A DNA stretch of 64,000 nucleotides from Thamnaconus septentrionalis (Eukaryota > Chordata > Actinopteri > Tetraodontiformes > Monacanthidae): contig CM020513.1 of NCBI GenBank assembly GCA_009823395.1, forward strand, positions 13,312,501 through 13,376,500. The letters are read 5' to 3'. Position 1 is the first letter of the stretch, and each line of letters starts with the position of its first letter. The notes below the pieces were generated by a model. That model searched no databases. It saw only the letters and a list, made by a program, of their open reading frames with translations, and was not told where the DNA came from. Made by a program: the position numbers and the translations under genes. This document shows, piece by piece, positions 1 through 13,423 of this stretch.

Positions 1-1239
1 ATAATCTTATTTTTTTGTTCATCTCTCCCCTCACTGTTTTCAGGAGAGGGGTGGGTTAAAGTGAGAGGGAGGGGGGGTATTTAAAACGAAGGTTAAACCA
101 GGGGATGGTGTAAATGAATCCTAAATGTGTGCTGATGTGAAAACCTGTGTGAAATCATGTTCATTTCGGGTAAAATTGCAAAAGCCCCAGTTTTTTGAGA
201 GGGTTTTTTTCTTTCTTTTTTTTATTATAAAGGTGCGGTAATGGAGAACCAATTTGATCTCCTGCACAAAGGTAAACACACTCTCCCAGACACGTGGGGG
301 TTGTTATCAAAAGGCTGGAAAAAGCTCATTTAGCATCGATTTAATTGGAGTAAACGGTGCCAAATTTGAATTCTCCGAACTGAATATTTTTTTGCGCCGT
401 GGCTTTTTTTTCTCTTTTTTTCCCCCGACAAAGATAAGAATTGCAGCTAAATGAAAAACACCTGCGTTTCTGGCACGATGCAGAGCGGAAAAAAACAAGA
501 AGAAAAAACGTGGAAAAAAAGGCAAAAATGCCAACAAAGAGAAAGGCCGTCCGGTGGGAGGAGTCTCCCAGTGCCCTGGTGCACTGTGTGGCCGCTCACT
601 CAAGGACAACCATCGGTGACAGTGGACTGGTGGACTACTGGGCGAGCCGTATGGACCCAGTCTGGCAGCCACCACATCCTCACCCCCCCCCCCCCGGGTG
701 AAGCTCGGCGAGGAAACTTGAACCTGGAGCAGCGTCGCACGCCCCGGGGAGGCGGCGAGAGAGTGGTCTCATCTCGACTCTCCGGCGGAGGAGCGCGTCG
801 AGAGACGCTCGCTTCGCCCCTCTGCTTCTCCATGTTACGATTAAATAGTGTCTGTCTGCACAAGTGATACCCAGGGCCAAAGGCAAGTCGCTTTGCCCGC
901 ACGTAATTTGTAAGCTGTCTCCCTCCCCGAGGACAGATTTGTTCACAGGCGGGGAATGTGTTCGGCACGGCGGCTCTGCCTCGCCTTTCGTCTTCCTTCA
1001 GCGTCACTCGCTCCCTCTCGTCCTCCCTCTCTCCCCTCCCTCCCCCCCTCCCGTCCCGGGTTTGAATGTTTCCCTCCTCGAGGGGGGGGGGCGAAAATAG
1101 AGGGGATAAAAACACATTTGAGAGGTAATCATAACCTCAGAGGGAAAAGCCTTTATTCACGTGTTTCAGGAAAAGTCCAGGGGAGGGAGCGGGCGAAGGA
1201 GAAGAAATAAAAAGAGAGAGAGAGGGAGAGAGCGAGCTT

Positions 1240-1480
1240 TGAAGTTATCAAACTTTACACTGATCACTCTTTAACCCCAAATATTTTAAAATAAGACTTT
1301 GATAAGGAGGTGTAAAAGCTGCGGCGCTTGATCTGACTGCACGATACGGCGTCCAAGTGACAGCGGGGACCATAACAAGACTTTCAAATAAGCCACTTTA
1401 AATTAAAGCTGACAGCTTAAAACAAACACGGGTGACTGCTTAATTAGTAAATGAAAGGAGATATTTCATTTCCTCTGCGA
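1240..1480. promoter_or_regulatory. candidate conserved noncoding element
   Basis: A compact block with AACTTTACAC, paired AAATTAAAG/GACAGCTT motifs, TTAATTAGTAAAT and GATATTTCATTTCC. It has balanced composition between low-complexity flanks and no ORF. It looks like an enhancer core but conservation cannot be tested here. Confidence 0.3.
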
Positions 1481-2658
1481 GTGCGAGAGGGCTTAGGGAG
1501 GCTCGTTTGGAGAAGGAGAAGGGAAAAAAAAGAGCCTTCAAAAAGGCTCCGCAGAGGCGGCGGCTGAGATCAGAAACACGTAAAGCGCATTGAGGGAATC
1601 TTAAATCTTTCTAAAGACGCGGCCGTTCCTCACACTCCGACAGTAAACACTCCACTATATTGGGGTTTCAAGGTAAAGACAAATGCAATAACCACTCTGT
1701 GTAGCCGCGATATTAAATCCAGCGCCTGAGCGTAATCCTGCCCGCTACAGTATTCATAAATACGCTGAATTTTCCTGCGCCGCCGCCGCCTGTTTGGCCA
1801 CCGGTCGGCTGTTTTTTTTGTTTTTTTTCCCGAGCACAGTTGACCACTTTGTGCGAGCAGACATATCATGCGAGTTTCATCTGTGAATTAGCCCGTCCTT
1901 TCAGACAGGATTTGGCGGATGTGCCTGTGTTTTTAAAAGAATCTGGCTTTTTCTCGTAGCCCGGGGTCATCGCAGCAGAATATATTGAGCGCATTATGGA
2001 TATGAATCCTGGGCCCAGACACGCAGCGCAGGGGTCATCGCTCGGAGGCTCGGCGTTCGCTCCACACTTCATTGCCATAAAGCAATAACACACATCCCTG
2101 TTAACTCTCCCTTCCTTACAGAAAAACTGTGGGGTGAGTGTAATTGAATACAGTGCGCTGTGGGGAAGTATAATTTTCAGGCTACTTAAAGATTTCCTTT
2201 TGCTTTGTTTGTTTTTTGTTTTTGTTTTTTTTTCAAGCGAGACACCGGAGAGACGCATTAATAATCATCATTTACGATTCCTCGCAAACAAACGAAAGCA
2301 GCGAAAATGACTGATGACTCGGGGCAAGAGTCCAACTTTGCCGTCGTTCTCGCACTTGTTTTGGCAGCGAGAGGTTGCGCTCATCATACCTTCAACTCTC
2401 AGACAACACCGTGCATAAATATATAATGTTTTTCCCCTGCAAAAACAAAAACACAACAAAACACAACAAAAAAGGGGGGCCTGCGGAGGGACGTCACCGA
2501 CTGTTGCTCCTTAAATTGAACTTATAGATTTTTCAAAGGGCCGCTTCATCTTGGGGAACATTTGTAGAGTGACACTGAATACCCAGAGGAGCCGAGCGGA
2601 GAGCCGCATCCAGCTGCCTCGCCGACGTCGCCCTCATTTGGGATGCAGATAAATATTT

Positions 2659-2668
2659 CTATTTTTAG
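2659..2668. promoter_or_regulatory. MEF2 consensus site
   Basis: CTATTTTTAG, a perfect MEF2 binding consensus, within AT-rich sequence in the mctp2 3' introns. A second, weaker TCTATTTTTGG lies at about 2812. MEF2A is encoded on the same fragment. Confidence 0.45.
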
Positions 2669-2975
2669 ATGTAAAAAAAAAAAAAGGAGCTTCTGAGAGC
2701 GGAGACGTTCATTGTGAGCGCGTTTGAATGCGGGGTTGATCGTTTTTTTTTCGGTCGCAGCAGTTGAGTTGGTTTGCTGGACCAGGATTTTGCAGCAAAG
2801 ACAAAGAGGTTTCTATTTTTGGGGTATTCAAAATGAAAAAAGGGGTTGTAAATCAGCGAAGACCGAGTGGGATTTTTTTTGTTGCACTCCAATCCAATGG
2901 AAATGTTTAGAAACAGTCGACCAATGTGTGCACCAACCCTGAAAACCTGAGAGAGACCGGATTAAAAAAAAATAC

Positions 2976-3017
2976 CTTTTCGTCGTCGTCCTCGTCGTCG
3001 CCCGTGCTCACGTTCAC
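2976..3017 (-). CDS. mctp2: mctp2 coding exon, acidic linker between membrane helices
   Basis: Fourteen codons, [14 protein letters not shown], phase 0, acceptor TTTCCCTCCTAG, donor AAG|GTATTT. It matches the acidic DDEEDEDDKESEKK stretch that follows the first membrane helix in MCTP2. It is the last coding exon visible, and the remaining exons must lie left of position 1. Confidence 0.85.
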
Positions 3018-3763
3018 CTAGGAGGGAAATAAAGGGTAGTGGGTGATTTCAAACGGACGGGGACGTGTGGGCACTAGAGCATTTTTAACAAACACCTAGT
3101 AATGAAATTTTCTTTGAGTACATTCACCCCTATTGGGAGAGGCCCCGTTTCCATAGAGACTGCATCACGGGGGTGACCTCGCACAAAAGGAGAGGTGAAC
3201 GAGGGCCTTCCTCACAAGAGCACTGTCACACCAAAGCAATCTCATTTCGCCTCGACATAAGCGCACAGAAAAACACAACGTGGGGGGCGAGGGGAGGGGG
3301 GAGGGGGGCAGAGAGAGAGAGCGGGGGAAGAGGAGGAGAAGAAGAAAAAAAAAAAAAACCCCGCGCCGCACACATTTAATTTGGACGCCGTTGCCTAGAT
3401 CACATTATATCAAGTCATCCCTGACCCCAATGTGGTGACTTTGCCTGGGAACAGAGCTGCGTGTCACTGCCTGGCCAGAGGGTCAGGGAGGGGTGGCACA
3501 GCGTAGCAGCAGCATGCGAGGGGGGCCCTGCCCGGGCTTTAACATTGCCCCGGGATGGCATCTCCGCCGGCAGCCGTAAACACCATCACCGGGCTGGGGG
3601 GGCGTGCGGGCAAAGCCCCCGGCCGGCCGGCCGGTGAGACGGCTCACGACACGATGGAAACTGAGGGGGCAGTCGGAAGTGTGAACGGAATTAACCTTCA
3701 CCGGGACGAGTAGGACGGGAAATGTGTCCGCGTGCAGTGCGACTCTAGCAAACACACTAGGAG

Positions 3764-3860
<97 letters not shown>

Positions 3861-6800
3861 AAAGTGATTTCCAGCGGCTGGCCTGGCGCTGTGTGTTTTA
3901 TTGGGTCTGTGGAGACACTTCGGACTTCGTAAAACAGATGTAGTTTTTTTTTTTTTTAGAAAGCCACTCCTGCGTTGTGAAGCTGCTCACGGGCGCCTGC
4001 TAGCGACTGGAGTCATCAGGAGCGCGTGAGGGGGATCACCGCAGCAGAATGATGGCCATGGAATAGGAAAAAAGTCCCACACTGCAAGTCTCATGGAGTG
4101 AGTGACTTTCTATATGGGCAGCAGCAAAAACAGTCCACTATTATACATTGAAGTATATTTTATAATAATTTTAGGTATACTCATACGCAGAATATACATA
4201 GACACACATATGTATGTATACAGATGTACATAGGTGTATACACTGATGCATGTATTTCTATATTTGGATTATGTACCAGTCAAAAGTTTGGACACATAAT
4301 TCTGATTACATGGTGTTCCTTTCTTTGTCATGACGTTGACATTGTGGATTGTCACTCGAGGACTCAAAACTATGAACGAACACATATGGAATATGGGTGA
4401 TAAGCGTGATTGAACGTCTGTCCGTCACTCACCAGGTCCTGGCCGGAGCTGCTCTTCCCCGTGGAGAGCTGGAAGTAGTGCCATCCGAGCAGCAGCAGCA
4501 GGAAGAGGGGCAGCATGAAGAGCTCCCAGTGCCACACCGTCACCAGGAAGATCTGAGGAGGAGGAGACGGGACACGTCAGGCGCAGATCTGTGCGGCTCT
4601 CTAATCTCGGCGGGGCGGGACGGCGGAACAAAATATGTAATGGATTTAACCGCCGTCTTAAATCTCACGAAGAAAAAGCTTCCGCCGACTCTAAAGCCGC
4701 TGAGATTTCACAGCCGGCGGCAATAGATTTTACTCTAAGTGGGTTTTTTTGAGAGAAACAGACATTTGGGGGACAACTTTTTTTTTAATATCATGAAATC
4801 CTATTTATATACACCAATAACAGCAGGCTGGCAGACAGAGCCTCGCTGCGGAACAGAGAGTCTGACACGGGCGGGCACGGCGCTCCGTCTCTTAACTAGC
4901 ACATCAAATCCTCTTAGACTCGGAGGCCTGCGACGCTCTCCGTCGAGGCGCATATGGCAGCCGGAGACGCATTTGCAACATTTACCCCCCCCCCCCCACC
5001 CTCCTCGGCGGCGGCGATGCCGAGAAGAGCCAAGACCCCCGGTAGAAATAAGATGGATCACGCTGAATGAGTAATCCCTTATAATTCCGCAAAGAAGTGG
5101 TGCTAAGCACGTTGCACAACACCCGCCGCACTGCGCGGCGGAGCGCTAATTGGACGGCCGCGTTTCAGCCGAGTTTAGTGACGGCCTAATGAGACCGTCT
5201 GCGGCTGCGGTCGTCAGGAATGCGTGAGGAGGATCACACCGGCAGAATGACGGAGACGGAATGAGAGAAAAAAAAAGTGTCCCCAACTGCAAGTCTAACA
5301 GACTGAATGACTTTCGACACGGACGGCAGCAAAAACAGTCCACCATTGTCCATTGAGGTAAATTTTATAGTCATTGTAGGCGCAATTACATAATAACATT
5401 CATTTATATACATTTTTTTTTTAAACATATATGTTCATATACTTATGTTTCTATATTTGAAATATTTCATTATATACATATTCACCATGAGAGCTTTGGA
5501 AGTCTTTAGTTGTTCACCCTGCAACTCACTCTGGCCTGCCTGCCACTCTGACTACTTTTATCTCAGTCTCAAATTGTTCACCAACATCTCTTGCACATTT
5601 GAAAAAAAAACCCTGTTCATTTGAATCATGTTTTTTTTCTTCACGTCTGGCCATCTTAATAAGGCTCCATCACTTCTTTGGAAGAGGTTGGAGGGGGGAA
5701 AAGGGTGAATGCTGGACCCACGCTGTGGCAGGAGTGCGCAGCTGAGGCTCCAGCAAAACCTGCAGGCTGCTCAAAGTATGAACAATATGTTCGAGTTAAG
5801 CCTCAGACAGGATGTGAAGCGCCGGGGCCTTCGGGCCTCCATAGCAGGCCTGTAAACAGCAGACTGCTCCTGTCATAGCAACCGCGGCACCCGTGCACGT
5901 TGCTGCCCAGGGGGGTGGGGGTGGGGGTGGAGGTGGTGATGGTGATGGGGGGGATGGGGGATGATGGGGGGCGCTCTACCTAGTGCCACACCAGGCTGAG
6001 GTTCAAACGGCCACCGGGGAAACGTGAACCGTGAGTAATGCAGGCAACACCACGGCGCCCCCGAGAGCCCGGGGCCTCACAGTGCGCCGCTTATCATCCC
6101 ACCATGGAACCTGGGAGAGGGATGAGCCGGGCCGGGCGGAGTCGAGCCGAGCTGGACCGAGCCGAGCCAAACCAGAACAAGCCGAGCTGAACCAAGCCGG
6201 GCCAGGCCGAGCTGAGCCGGGCTGAGCCGAGCTGAGCCGAGCCAAGGTGAGCCGAGCTGAGCTGGGCCGAGCTGAGCCAAGCCGAGCCGGGCCAAGCCGA
6301 GCTGAGCCGAGCCAGGCCGAGCCGAGCGAAGGTGAGCCAGGCCGAGTCAAGTCGGACCGAGCCAGGCCAAGCTGGACAGGGTTGGGCCGAGCCAGGCCGA
6401 GTCGGACCAAGCTGTGCCGAGCCGGACCGAGCGGGGGCCGAGCTGAGCCAGGCTGAGCTGAGCAGAGCTGAGCCAGGCTGAGCACACCAACGCTGCAGGA
6501 CAGCTGAGAAATGACGACCCACAAGCGCTAAGCTAAGCGCTCCTTTAACACACTACGCATTTAGAAACAAACCGGAGCTGGTGGGGGGATTTTCTTTTCC
6601 TTTTTTTTCAGGTAAACAATGAATATGCATGACGTGCAGCGCTACCTGCGCTACGCCTGCCCTGCGTTATGAATAACCTACGTCATGTGTTGTCACCCCG
6701 GCTCCCGTGAGGCCATTCAAAAACCGGCGTTCCTCTCACCCCAGAGGAATTCAGCCGGACAGGTAGCTTGTCACACTCCCGGCGTTCTGGCGGGAAGAAG

Positions 6801-9800
6801 AAGTGAGGAGAGGAGAGGAGCGAGGGGGGAATGTGCCGGCAAACTGACACGAGCCCAGCAGGAAGGCTGAACCCCCTTGCCCTCGCTGAAAAAAAAAAAG
6901 CGGCTGCATTAACCACTAAAGTCTAATTGCTTGGTCTCTGTCTTCCTGCGCGAGTCAACAGAGGGAGCCAATTCATTTCCACCCGGGGAGCCGGCAGAGA
7001 GAATCTGTCACAGGTATTCATAATCGCCCGCTAATGCAAATTTCTGGCCGAGCGCGTTCTGGCTCAGCGGACAAGATAAAAGCCCGCAGAAATACAATGC
7101 CTGGTGTCTAAACTGAGGGCTTAAATGAGGGTATAAACCAAAACTGTCAGAGAAATCTCCTCCATTCCTCCCTCACGGTGTGTCAGCCCGTGTGTTCGGG
7201 ATTTACATCCTTTTTTTTCCTTCTTAAAACACTAATAAAAAACGGCGGAGCGGGAAACATCTGGGAAAACCTCTCAGATTCCTTCACTCAGGTGCAGCGG
7301 CTGAGGCTCCGCCGTCAGATATCCAGCGGTAATGAGCGGAGGCAGGACTATAAACCCCCCCGCCCCCAGCCCCCCCGTCTCCTCACATTCTCCCAGAGTT
7401 TCAGCCAAACGGAGACGGAGCTAATTCCCCGCTAAGTGGTTTATGTTTTATTAGCGGGCGGCTGAGTGATTAAAGGACATGTTGGACAAAGTGCAACCTT
7501 GCAGGCGTGAGAGTTAAAAAAAGAAGAGGAAGAAGAAGTAGAAGGAAAAAAAGGGGAAGAAATAATCCGCGTTTTAATTGCCTTCAAAGATGGGCTCCAC
7601 TTTAGTTGAGGGCCTGCCTGCATATTTCATCATCTGACAGCAAATGACAAGCAAAAAACCCTTTCGCCTCCTGATGACGGGAAGGATTGCTAATGCAGGG
7701 AATGAGTTGTAAAGTGTCCGTCCGTTTCACCAAAAAAACAAACAACAACAAAAAAAAAAAATCGGGACACCGAGCGACAAACAAAGGCAATCGGCGAGGC
7801 GATAATTAATGGAATACCTGGGCATTTAGCTGGCCGCGCGGCGCAAGTGGATAACAAACGACTTGTAATTGAACAAGTGTTGGTTGCTGCGCTCTTGGGA
7901 GGATTGGGGGGGGGATGCACCTAATGCGGGGAAACCTCCCCTGACAAACACCATTTGGCTGAAAAATGCCCGTATGATTATGCGCCGGGGCGCCCGGGGA
8001 GCTGGTGGGGGGGAGAATGAATTAATAAAACTATTAGCGCGGCAGCGGCGGCGGAGGAGGAGATGATGGAGATGCACTCTCCTTAGCCACCTGTAAGCGC
8101 TCGGAGACGGGGGCCGACCCCGGGCAGCGCGGCTCCGCCGGCGGGGTTAAGAACGGCCTGACAGATTTGTTTTATGGCGCCATTAATATGATTCCGCTAA
8201 ATGCATTCGGCGCCTTCTCATGCAGATCCCCTGGCCCGGCAGAATCCGGCACCTAATAATAAAGCACTCAGCGATTAAAAAAAAGTGTGAATAAAATAAG
8301 TTAAAGCTGAGCAAGCACGGCCGCTCCCACCACCCACGCTCTCCCCAGAGGGGGCGGGGGGAGAAGGGGGATCGGGCCGCGGGAACAAAGGGACAAAGAC
8401 ACCCTCTGAAACACTTCCCGCCATCCTGGAAATTGATTAGCGGAAGAAGGAGAAGGAGGAGAAGGAGGCGAGACCAGCAGCCAAAACTACTGAGTGGCAG
8501 ACGCAGCATCAGACTGCAAGCAGTGGCGCAGCCAGAAATATTTCCTTAGGGGGGTGCTGTGGGGGTGTGAGTGGAGGGTGGGGTGGGCAGGGAGTGAGAT
8601 CATAACTCACACTGGGGTGGCATGGTGGTACAATTTTTTTCAGGGTGACCTTGCAACATTCCTGTGAACTAGAGCAACAGCAAATTTTCACCTATGTCAA
8701 TATTAATAATGAAGCTATATCAGCTCCTTCCTACTGTCCTCGGGTCAGTGTTAGCGGGACTCATTTCTAATTTCATCTTTGATTGTGTCTTGTTTTCACC
8801 AAGAAGAAAATCCAGGCCAATTATCAAGTCAGAAATACATTACACATAAATATACAGAGTCGGCCAAAATAATGTATCATATAATGTATGAATATTTATA
8901 TCAAGAAAAGAAAACTGATATCAATACATCAAATTTATTCAGACGTCATAAGATGAATACAAGATCCCTATGGCCTCTACAATTACAAGAGGCGCTCAAA
9001 GTGGTGGCCACTGGCTTCCAGACATTTATGTGTATGGCAAACTACTGCCTGGTTAACGTTGGCCAAAGTGTCCAATGGGATTGCTGCACAAGCATTTTCA
9101 ATTCCTCGTCTAAGGTCCGCCAACGTAGTCGCTTTCACTGTGTTATCATAATTTGATCAAACTTCCAAAGAGGTGTCTACATGTATAGAAGTACTTTTAC
9201 ATTATATAACTCATATTTACACACGTTTTTTTGTCCTGATGTGTGTGGACATTATTTTGGCTGACTCTGTATATTAATATATATTTACATCAATCAACAA
9301 AGATATGACTTGAGATGCTGTAGTGTCATATTATCCCTCCCATCGTGGCCGGGGGGGGGCACAGCCACCACGTAGCTCCGCCCCTGACTGCGAGGCTGCC
9401 AAACCTTCCCGCAGACCGACGGCTGGCTGGAAACACTGGCTGGGACCGTCAGCTTCACGTACTGAGGCGCCAGTTCAATGTAAAGTCGCAGCGCACAGGG
9501 CCACACGTGCTTCCTCGGCACAGTTGCTGACAAGCTGCTGAAAAATCCCCCCTTTTTTTTTTATTTCATTCACGGTCAACTGAAAAACACCCTCATTTTT
9601 CAGAGTGCCCACCGTCCGACAAACACCAAAGATTCCATCGTCAGCCTGCATGTATCGCGCTCCAGTTTGGTTGCGTTTCAATTGCGGCGCTAAACAAAGC
9701 GAAGAGGAGCGGCGGGCCGGCTTCATGAGGGTCGGTCATGGGGGCTGTGGGCGGATGCCAGACTATGTGAACGTACGCCGCGAGAGTTTCACAGAGCTGA

Positions 9801-11585
9801 CTGCAGGCTGCAGGCTGCACTGCATGTGTGTTATCAGTCTGCATGTCTCTCTCTTATTTGGTGTGTGTGAGACAGTAAAGGACACACACCGTACAAGAGA
9901 ATATGACTGAAATTTAGCCAGAATTAAAACACGAAAATCTTTGAAATTTAGAGGGACGTCTGTCATAAATGGGAGTTCACAGGAACAAAAAACTGATTTC
10001 GCCGAGGCCGTTTGCTGCGATTTCTGCAAAATAAACAGAGACGCAGATTCAAACTAAACCAGCAGCGCAGCCAGCAGTGGAGCTCATGTTCGTCTTGTCT
10101 TCCTTTTCCTCCCTCTTTGTTTTAAGGCTGAGGGGACAGCAGCGGCAGGGCTTTAAAGTAGCCGTAAACGCAGAGCAATGAGACATGTAATTTGTGTTGA
10201 GCCGGGGCCAGCGTGGGGACAGGCTTTCAGGGGGGTGTCAGAGGCAGAGGAAGCACAGATAAGATTTCTCTTCAGGGCAGGTAGAGTGTGTGGGCAGCCG
10301 CGGCGCTCTGAGCTAACGCTGAATAAATATTTCACATATGCTCAGCTCAAGTCGTATCGACTGGGGAGAGAGCGAGAGAGACAGGAAATGGGGGAGAGGA
10401 GAGGAGAGGAGGGGAGCAACAGAACGGGGAGAATGATATGATATTTATATTTTTCTTTTTTTTTTCTTCTTCTCAGTGAAATAAAATAAAATACAGCATT
10501 CGCCTTCTTCACTCGGGTCAAGTTTTCAAGCTGTGATTATTTTTGCGACTGCCGGCTGCATTAAAAACAAGAAAAGAAAAATGCATGAATCTGACTAAAG
10601 AGCACTTTGCGAAGGAGAAAAGTAACTACATGGCAGTTTATATTGAAAGACTTGAAACGTGCTCGTGTTTGGATGAAACACACCTTCAGCATGAGAATCA
10701 CGTCGGGGGGCCGTGATGAGAGCAGAGAGGCCAACCAGCTGCGCCGGGCCAAACATTAGCATTCGCTCGCAGGGTCGTCGGCGTCGGCGTCTCCCCCGAC
10801 CGCCTGACACATGCCAGGAGAAGCCGGAGAAGTAACCAGTGCGAGGCGGGGTGGGGAGGGAGGAAGGGGGTGGGCCACTCTGCAGGGGCCCCGTGGTGCC
10901 TGTCACCGGTCGGCCACGCTGACCCCGCACTGCGGCACTGGCCACTAGTGTTTAATCCGTGTCGGGAGCGTTAACACTGAGCGACCTCCTGGGTGACAGA
11001 TCTGCCATGCAAGCCGTCCACCCCCACCCCCACCCCGAGGAGGGCGAGGGAGGGGAGTGGCACGGATTCCAACCCCCACCGCCACCCACCGCCCGACCAC
11101 CCCCACCCACGTCAGCTCGGCTCACGCCAAACGCTTAGCGCGCCGGGGCCGAGACCGGGGCCCTGGAACCGCCACACAAGGTCGGCCCGGGGAGGGGTCG
11201 TCCTCTGTGTGGGTGGGTGGCGAGGGCCAGTGAAGAAGGCAGCCATTATGGGATGGCGCGCAACAGGAGGGGTTAAACACGTCTCCGGTGGAAACGTTAA
11301 AAGAAAACGTCTCCGGTGGCGGGACGGAGGCGGCGATGAGAAAGTTTCCTTCCCAGCAGCGAGACGGATACATCTGGCTGCTCGCAAATGAAATCACACG
11401 CGTTCCCCAAAAAAGTGACAGCCGTGTCCCGAGACGCAGAGAAACGGGAACAATTTCACAGCTTTAATGAGGTGAATATTAGGTGGGTGGAAAACATATT
11501 AATCCCACTGATGGGGGACGTGTTTCAAGGTTGCACATTGAAGAAGCTGAGCTACTGAGAGACACATAAGCATTCAGGGAAACTA

Positions 11586-11619
<34 letters not shown>

Positions 11620-13384
11620 CTGTTGCTGTTGGTGGTCTCCTCACAGGGAGGCTGTGGTTTAATAATTGATGGATTTCAGATTAAAAGCATGAACCCACTC
11701 GCTGGCAGAACCGTCACAGTGCTTCTCCCCGACTTACATGACACATTCCCAGGCAGGCACGGAGCCAGCGGCCGCAACCCTCAGGAGGCCGGAGAAACTC
11801 ACTCCTCCACGGCCTCCAACCCTCTCTTTTTTATTCATCTCCCTGCCGCTCTCGTCTCTCTCTCCAGCTGAGACAAAACAGATGCAGAGCAGAAACAAGG
11901 AGACAATTCACAGGCGCTCGCGGTCCTGCCCGTCCGTTCTCACAGTCGGCCGTCGGCGGCGAAACAGGCGGGTCCAAGACTCACAAAGCGTCTCATTTTC
12001 AGGGACGGTGTTAACAAGGACAATTATGACACTCTGATTACGGCTTTGATCCCGGCCGGGGCTGCTGTGCCGGTTAATGGCCCCGGCCGCCGCGGCTCTA
12101 CACAGGTGGTCTCCCGGGACCCCTGGGAGCTGGCGCTGACCCCGTCCTGCCCTCATCTGGGGGAGACGGTGATTCTATCAGCCCACCGAAAAAGAAAGAG
12201 GAAAAAAAAGGGGGAAAAAAAAAAGAAAAAGTGCCCACCGCGCAGCTGCCAAGAGTGTTTACAGCTGCACCGCATCAAACATTCATCAAATGCCATCTTT
12301 ACAGTGTGTGATGTGGGGCAATCAGCATTTCACAGGCTGTCAAATGATGTCTAAAGCGCTGGCTGGCTGGCAGTGTCAGAAAGGAAACGGTTCAAATACG
12401 CACACAAGGTATACAGGTTTCTTTCTAGTCCGGCGCCTGACAGATGAGGTACCTCGTATGTTAAAATATTAATTCTACTTAAATACTTAAAGCGCTCTAA
12501 TGACAGCAAAGCTCAAAATCAGCTTTCAAGTGTAAATGATCCCTTTTCCTCTCTTTTCCTCCAAACTTTCATCCATTTCATCAAAATCAAAATTTGTTCT
12601 TAACTTGAAACTTCTGAAGCAGATTAATTTGGCTGGCTAATACATGCTTATTTAGCCGCCCCCCATCCCTCCTTTTTATGGAAGAAAACTTGTGTCTCTA
12701 ACGCGCGGAATGGAGGATTTCACTGCAACTTGTACCAACAAATGGAAGGGAGGAGGGGGGGGGAGTAACTGATCTCCCCTGAGCCGCCGCTCGCGTTTCC
12801 AGCAGTGCTCTAGCCCCATCTACAGGTCCCGTTGGCGTGTGCAGCAAAGAACTCTGGTTGACCCCTCCGCAGTCAGCGCTGATGTATAGCACATTCATCT
12901 CGCTACGTCTTATTGAAAACGCACATCTAAAGGCTGTTATTTTATGAAGATTTTTAGCTGTCACATTTTCCCTCTCTCTCTCTCTTGGTCGCCGCAGAAA
13001 GAAACACAAAGTTGTCAAACTCTCGAGAAAGATGGAGGGGTGGGGGGTGGGGGGGATGCAGATGCGAGGCTCATTACTGTAGCATAAACAAAAAGAGGAG
13101 GGGGCGGGAAGGGGGGAAAACATACAAATTTCCTGCTTCTATTTCCATTCGCTGATGAAGACGTTTGTGATGATTTGGCAGAACTTTGTTAAATGTGTTT
13201 TTTTCCTCCCTCTTTTTCTTCCTAAGTTACCTAATTAGTGGAACTCTATCTTAAAACTTGGGAACCGGATGGTCGGGAACCGAGAGTGACTTCAAACAGA
13301 ATGCGACTGCACAGTCGAACCAAGTAACCTCCTGTTCGTAAACAGCGAGCGAGTTCTCGTCTCACTCAGAAGCAGCATTAAAAA

Positions 13385-13423
<39 letters not shown>

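Larger units (their letters stand above)
1..2975. other. mctp2 intron, no coding exon seen
   Basis: No mctp2 exon (second membrane helix) or other gene could be read on either strand. The stretch 1240-1480 is rich in homeodomain and TCF-like cores, and 2659-2668 matches the MEF2 consensus. Otherwise it is G-rich or A-rich low complexity. Confidence 0.6.
3018..4432. other. mctp2 intron with (CA)n, unit-A repeat and Tc1 fragment
   Basis: 1.4-kb intron. It contains a dinucleotide array (3766-3859), a copy of an unnamed dispersed repeat (4010-4262) and a Tc1-type end (4274-4396). No gene is seen. Confidence 0.8.
8521..9386. mobile_element. hAT-type MITE (interrupted by a mariner-like element)
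   Basis: The left end CAGTGGCGCAGCCA and the inverted right end CAGGGGCGGAGCTA are imperfect terminal inverted repeats. Flanks are ACTGCAAG (8513-8520) and ACTGCGAG (9387-9394), an 8-bp target-site duplication with one mismatch, the hAT hallmark. It has no coding capacity of its own. A second member is at 47614-48058. Confidence 0.8.

Noticed and set aside
600..1115. 171-codon minus-strand frame
   Set aside because: Arg/Gly/Glu-rich low complexity with no family resemblance, and no supporting splice sites.
3483..3932. Frames of Cys-Val and Thr-His repeats
   Set aside because: Translation of the (CA)n array only.
6003..6524. Long overlapping open frames (173, 142 and 72 codons) on the minus strand
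   Set aside because: All are products of the pentamer minisatellite, which excludes stop codons. Peptides are monotonous Ser/Ala/Arg/Leu/Gly repeats.
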